Assembly: GCA_023434365.1 (NCBI GenBank)
Contig: JAEYSV010000039.1
Coordinates: forward strand, 40,854 to 104,853
Reading direction: 5' to 3'
Length of the DNA: 64,000 bases
Origin: Bacillota bacterium
GTDB taxonomy: Bacteria > Bacillota > Clostridia > Lachnospirales > Lachnospiraceae
Shown: piece by piece, positions 33,513 through 42,575 of the stretch
How the letters are laid out: each line of letters opens with the position of its first letter
How positions within the stretch are numbered: position 1 is the stretch's first letter
Made by a program: the position numbers and the translations under genes
The notes under the pieces: generated by a model
The model's database searches: none
What the model was told of the DNA's origin: nothing
What the model saw: only the letters and a program-made list of their open reading frames with translations

Positions 33513-34865
33513 ATGAGTAAATTTGAAAATGATTTGTCAAAAGGTAATGTAGTAAAGCAGCTTCTTATGTTTTCCTTACCTTTTTTAATTTCCACGCTAT
33601 TGCAATCGTTATATAATGTTGCAGATATGTTTATCGTGGGTAAGTTTAGTGGGCCAGTCAGTATATCTGGAGTTAACATCGGAGGACAATTAACGTTTAT
33701 TGTAACGAACATTGTTGTTGGTCTTTGTGCCGGAGGTACCGTATTAATATCACAGTATGTTGGATCAAAAGATCATCAAGGGATCAAAGAAACGACGGCA
33801 ACGATTGCGTCGACGTTATTAGTAAGCGCTGTAATAGTGACCATAGGGTTGTTGCTGACAAAAGACCTTTTGCTAACTTTAATCAACACGCCAGAGGAAT
33901 CATACCAGGAAAGTAGCAATTATCTTGCCGTTACTTCAATTGGAATTATATTTATCTTTGGTTATAATGCATTATCAGCAATTATGCGTGGGATGGGTGA
34001 TAGTAAACGTCCGTTATTCTTTGTAGCAATAGCCTGTGTAATAAATATTATTTTGGACGTCATCTTAGTTGGAGTATTTGATATGAAGGCTTTTGGCGCT
34101 GCGGTTGCTACCGTAATCAGTCAGGCCATTAGTATGTTCCTTTGTATCTGGTATATGATTAAAAACAAGTTTGTATTTGATTTCAAGCTATCCTCCTTCC
34201 GATTCTATAAAAATCGCCTTAAGTTAATGTTTAAAATAGGATTGCCCTCCGCAGTACAAAATGGAGTTACCAGCCTGTCCTTTTTATTTATTACAGCTTT
34301 GGTAAATGAGATTGGTGGTTACACCGCATCAGCTGCCGTAGGAATTGTTGGCAGATTCAACGGGTTTGCTATCATGCCAGCAATTGCAATGGGAGCAAGC
34401 GTTTCGACGATGAGTGCGCAAAATATTGGAGCAGGAGAATGGGACAGAGCCAAAAAGACATGCAGGATCGGTGTTATTATTGCAGTGGCATTCAGCTATT
34501 CAATCTTCGTAATTGCTCAACTTTTTCCAGAACAGATTCTTGGCATATTTGATGATAACAAAATAATGATTGAGCAGGGAGTAACCTATTTTAGAACATT
34601 TAGTTTTGACTATCTCGTTGTTCCGCTAGTATTTTGTATAAACGGTTTATTTGTTGCCAGTGGACATACCATGTTTTCGTTAATTAACAGTATGATGTCA
34701 TCAATTCTATTAAGAGTTCCTGTTGCTTATGTGTTTGGACAGTTTTTAGGCATGGGGCTATTTGGTATAGGCCTTGGAGCACCAATTGCTTCATTGGGAT
34801 CCTTGTTGGTAGTACTCTGGTTTTATTTTTCTAAGAAGTGGATGATTAATGTAATACAAAAATAA
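33513..34865 (+). CDS. MATE-family multidrug/Na+ efflux transporter
   Basis: The 450-residue membrane protein has twelve hydrophobic helices arranged in two similar halves. Typical MATE phrases are LLMFSLPFLISTLLQSLYNV near the start, DMFIVGKFSG, FGYNALSAIMRGMGDSK at the end of the fourth helix region, and GLPSAVQNGVTSL opening the second half. MATE proteins export drugs or metabolites using a Na+ or H+ gradient. The substrate is not predictable. The ribosome site is weak. A shared terminator lies between it and the convergent dpaB. Confidence 0.9.
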   Translation: MSKFENDLSKGNVVKQLLMFSLPFLISTLLQSLYNVADMFIVGKFSGPVSISGVNIGGQLTFIVTNIVVGLCAGGTVLISQYVGSKDHQGIKETTATIASTLLVSAVIVTIGLLLTKDLLLTLINTPEESYQESSNYLAVTSIGIIFIFGYNALSAIMRGMGDSKRPLFFVAIACVINIILDVILVGVFDMKAFGAAVATVISQAISMFLCIWYMIKNKFVFDFKLSSFRFYKNRLKLMFKIGLPSAVQNGVTSLSFLFITALVNEIGGYTASAAVGIVGRFNGFAIMPAIAMGASVSTMSAQNIGAGEWDRAKKTCRIGVIIAVAFSYSIFVIAQLFPEQILGIFDDNKIMIEQGVTYFRTFSFDYLVVPLVFCINGLFVASGHTMFSLINSMMSSILLRVPVAYVFGQFLGMGLFGIGLGAPIASLGSLLVVLWFYFSKKWMINVIQK

Positions 34866-34876
34866 TGAAAAACCTA

Positions 34877-34907
34877 AGGAGGTAACTGAATTAATCAGCT
34901 ACCTCCT
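34877..34907. terminator. Hairpin between convergent MATE and dpaB genes
   Basis: AGGAGGTAACTGA pairs with TCAGCTACCTCCT (one mismatch) around ATTAA. The minus-strand side is followed by a TTTTT run, the plus side by a weaker T-rich tail. Confidence 0.65.
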
Positions 34908-34948
34908 GCTTATTTATATCTTTAATGTTTACCTATAGTCGCTATCAC

Positions 34949-35536
34949 TTACTTATAGTCTTTCATGATTGGTTGTATCTGTACGCCATCTAAGGCGGCT
35001 TCTAATGTAGGGAGGATCATATCCATGTGGGCGACAAGAGAATTTGTTTTTTTGCTATAATTATCTTGCCCGAATGGCACAAAGTATATATTTTTACAGT
35101 TTAGTAATAAACCAATATTTTTCATATTCATTGAAAGTGAGTCATTACTGGACACTGCGATGACAAGCGGTTTTTCGTTACGTAAATGAGCCTTTGCTGC
35201 CATTAAAACGGGAGTATCGGTTACTGCATTAGCAAGTTTTGCTGTCGTATTCCCAGTACAGGGAGCAATCAGAAGTAGATCCAGATAGCTCTTAGGACCT
35301 ATTGGCTCGGCATCCGGGATAGTAAGAATTGGTTTGTGCGAAGTTATGGCTTCGGCCCGCTCTAAAAAGTCGTTTGCCTTTCCAAAACGTGTATCAAAAG
35401 ACTTAGCCGCATCTGAGAAAATTGGATAAACGTTAGCTTTAGCACTAACCAGGTTTTCCAGTTCCTTAAAAACGGATTGGAAGGTACAAAAAGAGCCAGT
35501 TATAGCGAAACCTATGGATTTTCCTTCTAAATTCAT
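34949..35536 (-). CDS. dpaB: Dipicolinate synthase subunit B
   Basis: DpaB with DpaA converts 4-hydroxy-tetrahydrodipicolinate to dipicolinic acid, the spore-core solute, in the mother cell. The 195-residue flavoprotein-fold product has GFAITGSFCTFQSVFKEL at the N-terminus (flavin-binding GS.C motif), LLIAPCTGNTTAKLANAVTDTP, and AVSSNDSLSMNMKNIG, all as in SpoVFB. It follows dpaA by 12 bases on the minus strand, with a GGAG-type site between them. Many Clostridia lack dpaAB and use EtfA instead, so its presence is informative. Confidence 0.94.
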   Translation of the reverse strand: MNLEGKSIGFAITGSFCTFQSVFKELENLVSAKANVYPIFSDAAKSFDTRFGKANDFLERAEAITSHKPILTIPDAEPIGPKSYLDLLLIAPCTGNTTAKLANAVTDTPVLMAAKAHLRNEKPLVIAVSSNDSLSMNMKNIGLLLNCKNIYFVPFGQDNYSKKTNSLVAHMDMILPTLEAALDGVQIQPIMKDYK

Positions 35537-35548
35537 GGGTTTACTCCT

Positions 35549-36448
35549 TTATTTAATATCAAGATTACATAATTCTAAGATTGCATCTAAAAGTATTTTG
35601 GCAGAAGTCTTAGGTGACATTTTTCCTGGTAATCCTAAGTAGAGCCCCGCATTATAGCAGTGGTCGTTAGCATAGTTAAAATCTACACCACCAGGACTGG
35701 AGGCTATATCAATGATTGCTGTCTCAAAATTGATTAGTTTTAATAAACTCTTTGGAAGTACCATACTAGGTACGGTATTAAATATAAAATCAAAGTCTGC
35801 AATATTCTCCTCAAGTGAAGATAGTAAAAAACTATCATAACCATAGGCTTTAGCCATCGAACAAGCTTCTATCCTTCTGGCAGTTATGCTTACCTTACTA
35901 TCAAGTGAATATAATTTCTTCGCCAGAATCTGTCCACATCTCCCAAAACCAATTACCAGTGAACGACTTCCTTGCAGATTAATAATACTGTTTCGAATAG
36001 CCTCGCAGATGGCTCCTTCAGCTGTTGCAATCGCGTTAAGCATACTCACAGGTTCCTGTTCCATCAAATCAATAAACTTAAGTTCTTTTTCAGTACCTTT
36101 TGCAATGGCGTATTCAGGAATTGCACCCCCGAAAATAAGTTGCTCCTTAGTAGCAAATTGGATTAGATCCTCTATTAAAATACCTGCTTCCGTTGCAGAA
36201 GTAAGAGATAGCTTATCTTTGCAAAATGGAGTTGGACCAATCAGATATTTGGATTCCGTGATGGCTTCCTCCAGTGAGGAGCAGGCGATAATCGTTTCAT
36301 TTTGAAAACTCGGGATATATCTGGAGGGAAGGGCGCACGGTGTTAAGCCATAATAGCAGGTTCGATAGGGCAATTTGCTTAATAAGTCTGCTAAAAACAA
36401 CTGGCGGTTATCTCCTCCAATTACTGCGAAATCGTATTGGTATGACAT
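35549..36448 (-). CDS. dpaA: Dipicolinate synthase subunit A
   Basis: DpaA is the NAD(P)-dependent dehydrogenase-like subunit. The 299-residue product has an N-terminal domain beginning YDFAVIGGDNRQLFLADLLS and a Rossmann segment, SLVIGFGRCGQILAKKLYSL (about residues 163-182), followed by FDFIFNTVPSMVL and IDIASSPGGVDF, which define SpoVFA. AAGGAGGTG precedes the ATG on the minus strand, and a sigma-K-like promoter lies just in front. It is the first gene of the dpaAB pair. Confidence 0.94.
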   Translation of the reverse strand: MSYQYDFAVIGGDNRQLFLADLLSKLPYRTCYYGLTPCALPSRYIPSFQNETIIACSSLEEAITESKYLIGPTPFCKDKLSLTSATEAGILIEDLIQFATKEQLIFGGAIPEYAIAKGTEKELKFIDLMEQEPVSMLNAIATAEGAICEAIRNSIINLQGSRSLVIGFGRCGQILAKKLYSLDSKVSITARRIEACSMAKAYGYDSFLLSSLEENIADFDFIFNTVPSMVLPKSLLKLINFETAIIDIASSPGGVDFNYANDHCYNAGLYLGLPGKMSPKTSAKILLDAILELCNLDIK

Positions 36449-36466
36449 AAAACACCTCCTTTTAAT

Positions 36467-36493
36467 TACTATATGTTAGCAGCTTAAGGTGGT
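36467..36493 (-). promoter_or_regulatory. Candidate sigma-K promoter of dpaAB
   Basis: On the minus strand, AC (36493-36492), 16 bases, then CATATAGTA (36475-36467) match the sigma-K pattern AC-N16-CATAnnnTA. Transcription would start about 12 bases before the dpaA ATG, which leaves a very short leader. Confidence 0.45.
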
Positions 36494-36596
36494 TACTAAA
36501 GGTGACATAATATTGCCATAATAAATATTCGAAAATTACTTCATTTTACTCTGTTAATAGACGATATAGTAGTAAGACAACATGTTAACACAGCAT

Positions 36597-36620
36597 TTCG
36601 TGATAGTTGTATTTCACGAA
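36597..36620. promoter_or_regulatory. Inverted repeat before the Ig-like protein gene
   Basis: TTCGTGA and TCACGAA, perfect 7-bp arms with a 10-base spacer, lie about 36 bases before the ATG. It may be an operator or a leader hairpin. Confidence 0.35.
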
Positions 36621-36655
36621 GTAGCAAAAAGTAACACCAAGGAGGATGCATAACA

Positions 36656-39600
36656 ATGAGCAGAATGAAAAAACAGGTCAAAGAACATAAAAGGATCTTA
36701 TACCTGGTTGTGCTATTGCTTTTCGGCGTAGGTATCTATATCACCGGAATCAATGTTCTTGCAGATAGTACGACATTTCATATTTACTATAGTAAAAATG
36801 GTGAAAAAGAAGTTATTGGTAAGTATATGGAGCAATCGCAACTGAATCTGATTGTGGAATCTGATTCTTCCCCAATCTATTCCTCAGATATTATGACCTG
36901 GAGTATTGATGCCGGTGGTGAACAGTTTATTCACTTAGAACAGCCAGCCGGTGCACAAAATGCAGTTATCACTGCAATAGCCCCGGGTACCGCACATATT
37001 CGTGTTTTAATACAGCGTGAAGTTTCACCAGGTGTATATCAACATTTTAATACAGACTGTTTTCTTACTGTTAAGCTTGAAATTGATCGCATGACGCAGG
37101 GAAATCCATTCTTTGAACAAGTGATGAGTGAGGATACTCCAGACTACGGTACTCTTATTTTAGATTTGAATGATGATAGCGCTTTTGAGTATCAGTTAGA
37201 AACCCGTTGGGGAAATATCAATACCGAATTTGTTAAATTTAGTTCTTCTGATACCAAAGTTGCTTCGGTTACAGTTGATGGACGTGTAACAGCAGAGGGA
37301 GCCGGATCAACATTGATTACGGCTGTAACCACGGATAAGGAATACAAACAGATTGATACGATTAGGGTAATTGTAAAGCCTAGGGTTAGTAAAGAAGCCA
37401 ATGGCTTAAGCAGTAGTTATAAACTTACAGAAACATTTACTGATCAAAATTTTATCTATTCCAATGCTTATTCCAGCAATTATTTGGATTGGAAGATATA
37501 TAATATGTTGGTGGATCCTTCAACCACCATTGTAGATACCAATTTTAATAAAGCAAGTGACTTGATAGAGCTGACTGCTAATGAAGAAGACGGTTCTATC
37601 AGTATTAATGCCAAAGCAGGCCGATATAAAGCACAGTTTTATGCAAAAGACCTTGATGTAAATACGGGACTTTCCACTGCTCAAAGACCGAATGCACCGT
37701 ATGCTACTGCTACAATTTTAGTAAATGCCAGATTCAAATTCCCGACTGGGAACTTGATTGTAGGTGATGAATTTAATATTTATCAGAATTCGAACGTAGC
37801 GGATGTGGTAAATAACTTTAATATTGATATTAGTGGTGCCAATTTCAATCCTGATACTGGAGTAGTTACGTTTGATAGGCAAGGAACAGTAGAAGTATAC
37901 ATAACAAAACATAATACTTCTACGATTCCAATTGATGGAATGACTTCATATTTTACAGTACAAGTATCGGAAGGCTTATTAAATCTTGGGACGCAAATTG
38001 TTGCGGTAGGACAAGAAGTTAATTTTCGCGCCAAGATGAGCGTTAGTGATTACGTAGTAAATTATTATTCTACTGAGCCTAGATATCTGAGCATCGGTTT
38101 ACGAAGTGGTGTTGCCAAAGGTATCTCTGAAGGAACGTGTAAAGTTAAGGCAGAAGTAGTAACGAATGAAAATGTTTTAAAACACTATTACTGGGAAGTT
38201 GTTGTCGTGAAAAATATCTCCATCACATTATCAGATTCTATCGTTGAGATGGATGTTGGGGATAAGGCAGATGTAACGGTGTCATATAATCCTGATTTGC
38301 CAGATAGTATGAGTGTGGCATGGTCTATCGCAGACACTAATATTGCAACAATTTCGGACAGTTCTAATTCAATTGTTCACTTTACTGCAAAAGAACCAGG
38401 TGAGACCAAATTAATCTTACTAAATAAGTTTACTGACCAGCAATATTTTTGTACCATTGTTGTTCGAAGAAGAATTACAGACATTACCCTAGATAAAACG
38501 GTAATCACTGACACAATAACAACGAAAAATCCAAGACCAACTCATAAGTTGAATGCGACAATTACTCCAAGTAATGCAACAGTAACAAACTTATTCTGGG
38601 AAAGTCTTGATACAAATGTTTGTACCGTGGATGCGAATGGACTTGTGACTTTGACAGGACCTGGTAGAACAGTAGTTTATGCCAGATCACCTCAGGACCA
38701 TCAAATCTATGCACGTACGGAGATTCGGGCGAACCAACAGATTAAGACACTTACATTAAAACCAACTTCATATACAATGAGAGTTGGGGATGAATTTGAC
38801 TTATCTTTAAAATCAAGTCCAGATGTATATATCGATGATATAATTACCTGGAGTTCAAGCAATCCAGAGATTGCTACTGTAAAAAATGATGGTATGTTCG
38901 GTACTGTAAAAGCCTTAAAACCGGGTACTACGACTATTACAGTGGAAACAGAATATGGAATCAGACAACAATGTAAAGTAACAGTATTACAACCGCCTAA
39001 TAGTATTAGTTTTTCTGCACAGGATACTACTGTGTTAGTAGGGCAGAGCAAGCAGCTTCAGATTGCTTTTAATCCTGCGACTACGACGGATAAGGACTTG
39101 ACCTTTGTGAGCAGTAATACAGCTGTTGCCACTGTTGATAAAGATGGCAAAGTAACCGGAGTAAATGCTGGTAGTTCAGGGAAAACTTCTGTGCAGATAA
39201 TAGCTACTTCCAGTAATGGAAAGATGGCTACCTGTATGGTGACTGTTATCCAACCGGTAACAAGTTTTAAGCTAAACTATGAAAAGAAAGCGGTGACAAA
39301 AGGTAAGACTTTCACCTTAAGGGGAACCTTTACACCAAGCAATGCTGTAGATAAAGGAATTACCTATAGAAGTTTAGATTCATCAATTGCAACTGTTTCT
39401 TCATCAGGTGTTGTCAAAGGAATCCGTGGAGGCAGTACGATAATTTATGCAACCAGTAATTACACTAAGGAGAGGTTAGCCTGCCTTGTTACTGTTCAGG
39501 AGCGGATTACTACAATCAAGCTAAATTATAGTTCTTATAAGCTAGGCCTGAAAAAGTCGTATCGATTAAAACCAAAAGTAGCGAGTAACTTTGCCACCAA

Positions 39601-40477
39601 TCAAAAATTAATATGGACCACTAGTAACAAGAAAATCGTTAGTGTAAGTTCAAAAGGATTGTTAAGAGGGCTTAAGTTAGGAAAAGCGACTATAACAGTA
39701 CGAGCAACAGATGGATCCGGAGCCTATGCAAAATGTTATGTGCAGGTAGTCAGACCGGTTACATCGATAACCTTAAATAAGACGTATTTAAAGATTGTAG
39801 AAGGCAGAACATCAACGCTACGTGCTTATGTCAAACCAACGAATGCTACTTATAAAACAGTAACATGGAAGTCCTCAGATGAAGACATTGCAATGGTTGA
39901 CTCCAAAGGTAAGATTACAGCACTTAAGACGGGAACAGTTACTATTACAGCATATGCAAAAGATAATTCAGGTAAAAAAGCTACTTGTAAAGTAACCGTT
40001 ATTAATGAAATTCCTACTACAAAAATCATAGCTCCAAATAAAGAAATCACTCTGATTCAAGGAGAATCAGATACTATTGATATGGTGATACTTCCAAGAA
40101 GTACAACCGACAAGATTAGTTGGACCAGTGATAATTCTAAAATTGTATATGTTAATAAAAGCACGGGGAAAGTAAAAGCACTTCGATCCGGTACTGCTAA
40201 TATTACGATAACCTCTGCCAGTGGAAAGATGGCAACAACCAAAGTCACAGTAATTGGACTGAATCGTACGAAACTAACGATGGAACAGTACGATACGTAC
40301 CGCTTATATATCCTAGGAAGCACCGATAGGATTCGATGGGATGTTTCAAATCCGAAAATTGCAAGAGTATCGGCTAATGGTACAGTAAGTGCAAGGAAAA
40401 AGGGAACAACCTATGTGACGGCAACAATCAGAGGTCGTAAAATAAAATGTAAAATCACTGTTAAAAATATAAGATAA
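36656..40477 (+). CDS. Large secreted or membrane-anchored protein with Ig-like (BIG_2) repeats
   Basis: The 1273-residue product has an N-terminal hydrophobic segment (LYLVVLLLFGVGIYITGINVLA, about residues 15-36), which is a signal peptide or anchor. Many bacterial Ig-like group 2 repeats follow: one near residues 150-240 and a continuous run from about 520 to the end. Each repeat ends in a pattern like W.SS....ATV...G.V.....G...ITA......G....C.VTV. I count roughly eight to ten. The C-terminal repeats are lysine-rich, with K or R replacing many residues. No sortase signal or catalytic domain is seen. Such proteins usually act in surface adhesion. AAGGAGG precedes the ATG. Confidence 0.88.
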   Translation: MSRMKKQVKEHKRILYLVVLLLFGVGIYITGINVLADSTTFHIYYSKNGEKEVIGKYMEQSQLNLIVESDSSPIYSSDIMTWSIDAGGEQFIHLEQPAGAQNAVITAIAPGTAHIRVLIQREVSPGVYQHFNTDCFLTVKLEIDRMTQGNPFFEQVMSEDTPDYGTLILDLNDDSAFEYQLETRWGNINTEFVKFSSSDTKVASVTVDGRVTAEGAGSTLITAVTTDKEYKQIDTIRVIVKPRVSKEANGLSSSYKLTETFTDQNFIYSNAYSSNYLDWKIYNMLVDPSTTIVDTNFNKASDLIELTANEEDGSISINAKAGRYKAQFYAKDLDVNTGLSTAQRPNAPYATATILVNARFKFPTGNLIVGDEFNIYQNSNVADVVNNFNIDISGANFNPDTGVVTFDRQGTVEVYITKHNTSTIPIDGMTSYFTVQVSEGLLNLGTQIVAVGQEVNFRAKMSVSDYVVNYYSTEPRYLSIGLRSGVAKGISEGTCKVKAEVVTNENVLKHYYWEVVVVKNISITLSDSIVEMDVGDKADVTVSYNPDLPDSMSVAWSIADTNIATISDSSNSIVHFTAKEPGETKLILLNKFTDQQYFCTIVVRRRITDITLDKTVITDTITTKNPRPTHKLNATITPSNATVTNLFWESLDTNVCTVDANGLVTLTGPGRTVVYARSPQDHQIYARTEIRANQQIKTLTLKPTSYTMRVGDEFDLSLKSSPDVYIDDIITWSSSNPEIATVKNDGMFGTVKALKPGTTTITVETEYGIRQQCKVTVLQPPNSISFSAQDTTVLVGQSKQLQIAFNPATTTDKDLTFVSSNTAVATVDKDGKVTGVNAGSSGKTSVQIIATSSNGKMATCMVTVIQPVTSFKLNYEKKAVTKGKTFTLRGTFTPSNAVDKGITYRSLDSSIATVSSSGVVKGIRGGSTIIYATSNYTKERLACLVTVQERITTIKLNYSSYKLGLKKSYRLKPKVASNFATNQKLIWTTSNKKIVSVSSKGLLRGLKLGKATITVRATDGSGAYAKCYVQVVRPVTSITLNKTYLKIVEGRTSTLRAYVKPTNATYKTVTWKSSDEDIAMVDSKGKITALKTGTVTITAYAKDNSGKKATCKVTVINEIPTTKIIAPNKEITLIQGESDTIDMVILPRSTTDKISWTSDNSKIVYVNKSTGKVKALRSGTANITITSASGKMATTKVTVIGLNRTKLTMEQYDTYRLYILGSTDRIRWDVSNPKIARVSANGTVSARKKGTTYVTATIRGRKIKCKITVKNIR

Positions 40478-40485
40478 AAAAATGT

Positions 40486-40547
40486 AAAGAAATCAACGGA
40501 ACTCGTTTTTTATTCGAAAGATAAAATATCCGTTGATTTCTTTTTTT
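40486..40547 (+). terminator. Terminator after the Ig-like protein gene
   Basis: AAAGAAATCAACGGA pairs perfectly with TCCGTTGATTTCTTT, followed by more T residues. Confidence 0.85.
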
Positions 40548-40609
40548 ATTTATGTTAAACTACAAGAAAAAAAGAGAACGTATGTTTTGTTTTTCGCGGA
40601 GGTGGAACG

Positions 40610-42298
40610 GTGTTACTAAATTTACATGTCAAGAATTTTGCAATAATTGATGAGATTGATGTTTACTTCAATGATAGATTGAATATATTAACAGGTGAAA
40701 CTGGCGCCGGAAAGTCTATTATTTTAGGATCGATTAATATTGCCCTCGGTGGCAAAGTGAATAAGGACATGATTCGTAAAGGAGCCGAATACGCATTAGT
40801 CGAACTAGTTTTTCAGATAGAGGATGTACATACCATTGAAAAACTTAAAGAACTTGATATCTATGTAGAAGATGGACAAGTAGCGATTACAAGAAAGATA
40901 TTGAATGGACGTGTCATTAATAAAATCAATGGTGAGAATGTGCAAACGATAACATTACGTAAAGCTGCTTCTTATCTGATTGATATTCACGGACAGCATG
41001 AACACCAATCGCTACTGTACAAATCAAAGCATATGAGCATCTTAGACCGATATGCCAAGAGTGAAGTGGAAGAGCTGCGTAAACTCATCTATGTACATTA
41101 TCAGGAGTACCAGAAGCTATGTGAGGAGATTGAGGGTGCTACAGTATCGGATGATACCAGATTACGGGAGATTTCATTTTTAGAATATGAGATTAATGAA
41201 ATTACGAATGCAAGATTAAAAGTAGGTGAAGATGAAGAACTTTCCCATCGGTACCGTGTTATGTCGAATGCCAACCTGATTACAGAGAATCTGAATCAGG
41301 TGTATGCCATTACCGGTGAATCGAATGAAGCAGTAAGTGAACAAGTAAGCCGTGCACTTAGATATCTATCGAAAGTCAGTGAAATCGATGGACAACTCGG
41401 TGGTTTATGTGCGCAGCTAATGGATGTGGAGAGTTTACTTAATGACTTTAACCGTGAGCTAAGCGAATATATGATGGAACAAGAGTTTGACCAGGAAGAG
41501 TTTCAGAAACTAGAAGATCGCCTGACCCTGATTAATAATATGAAGTCCAAATATGGCAATTCGATTGAAGAGATACTTAAGTATCAAGAGGAAGCTAATG
41601 AAAAGTTATTCCGTTATCAGCAATATGATCTGTATCTGAATGAATTGCAAGAGAAAAAGACATCAATAGAGAAAAAATTAGAAACAGAATGCTTAAAATT
41701 AACAAAACAGAGAAAAGAAGCCAGTCTTACGCTGAAAACATTGATTACCGATGCACTGAGAGATCTGAATTTTGATAATGTGCAGTTCGAAATTGAGGTT
41801 CGTCCACTGAATAAGTATACGATGACCGGAGCAGATGATGTTGAGTTTATGATTTCAACTAATCTGGGAGAAGATGTGAAACCACTATCTAAAGTTGCTT
41901 CCGGTGGAGAATTATCAAGAATCATGTTGGCAATCAAGTCTGTTTTGGCGAAAGCCGATGCTGTTGATACATTGATTTTTGATGAAATTGATGTGGGAAT
42001 CAGTGGGCGTACCGCACAAAAAGTATCGGAGCGAATGGCTTATATCGCCTCTAGTCATCAAGTACTTTGCATTACGCATCTTCCACAAATTGCCGCTATG
42101 GCGGATACTCACTATGTAATTGAGAAAATCAGTGAAACCGGTCGTACAGTTACGAACATCAGAGAACTTGATGAGTCACTTACTATAGAAGAATTAGCCA
42201 GAACATTGGGTGGTGCTGAGATTACGTCGACGGTATTAGACAACGCGCGCGAAATGAAAAAATTAGCTGACGAAGTAAAAAGAAATATAAGAAATTAG
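40610..42298 (+). CDS. recN: DNA repair protein RecN
   Basis: RecN is an SMC-like ATPase that holds DNA ends during double-strand break repair. The 562-residue product has LHVKNFAIIDEIDVYF and the Walker A GETGAGKSIILGSI at the N-terminus. HGQHEHQSLL follows, then a long central coiled coil, and at the C-terminus the ABC signature ASGGELSRIMLAIK with Walker B TLIFDEIDVGISGRTAQKV. The start is a GTG behind GGAGG. In Bacillus the order ahrC-recN-spoIVB-spo0A is conserved. Here recN-spoIVB-spo0A is kept, while argR is separated. Confidence 0.96.
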   Translation: MLLNLHVKNFAIIDEIDVYFNDRLNILTGETGAGKSIILGSINIALGGKVNKDMIRKGAEYALVELVFQIEDVHTIEKLKELDIYVEDGQVAITRKILNGRVINKINGENVQTITLRKAASYLIDIHGQHEHQSLLYKSKHMSILDRYAKSEVEELRKLIYVHYQEYQKLCEEIEGATVSDDTRLREISFLEYEINEITNARLKVGEDEELSHRYRVMSNANLITENLNQVYAITGESNEAVSEQVSRALRYLSKVSEIDGQLGGLCAQLMDVESLLNDFNRELSEYMMEQEFDQEEFQKLEDRLTLINNMKSKYGNSIEEILKYQEEANEKLFRYQQYDLYLNELQEKKTSIEKKLETECLKLTKQRKEASLTLKTLITDALRDLNFDNVQFEIEVRPLNKYTMTGADDVEFMISTNLGEDVKPLSKVASGGELSRIMLAIKSVLAKADAVDTLIFDEIDVGISGRTAQKVSERMAYIASSHQVLCITHLPQIAAMADTHYVIEKISETGRTVTNIRELDESLTIEELARTLGGAEITSTVLDNAREMKKLADEVKRNIRN

Positions 42299-42398
42299 AT
42301 TAAAAAATTAAATAGTGTAGATAATAGTTAATATGGAGTTATCATTTTACTAATACAAGGTATGATATTCTGTGTTAGCTATCATTCTAAAAATCAAG

Positions 42399-42464
42399 CT
42401 CTGCAGTTGTGGTTTGGCTAGATACGTTATTAGTATTTAACTAAAAAATAATGGCAGAGTTTTT
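42399..42464 (+). terminator. Possible terminator after recN
   Basis: CTCTGC (42399-42404) and GCAGAG (42454-42459) followed by five T. The loop is long, about 49 bases, with partial inner pairing. Confidence 0.35.
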
Positions 42465-42514
42465 ATGTTATTACACAGAAATAACAGTATAGGAAAGAAA
42501 AAGAAGTTTTAAAT

Positions 42515-42544
42515 TGAATAGACGTTTTTATTTGACACAAAATA
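42515..42544 (+). promoter_or_regulatory. Candidate sigma-G promoter of spoIVB
   Basis: TGAATA (42515-42520), 17 bases, then CAAAATA (42538-42544) resemble the forespore sigma-G elements (-10 at five of seven positions). spoIVB is forespore-expressed in Bacillus, which supports but does not prove the call. Confidence 0.35.
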
Positions 42545-42575
42545 AAGATAAGGTGAAAAAGAACGGAGAGAAACT

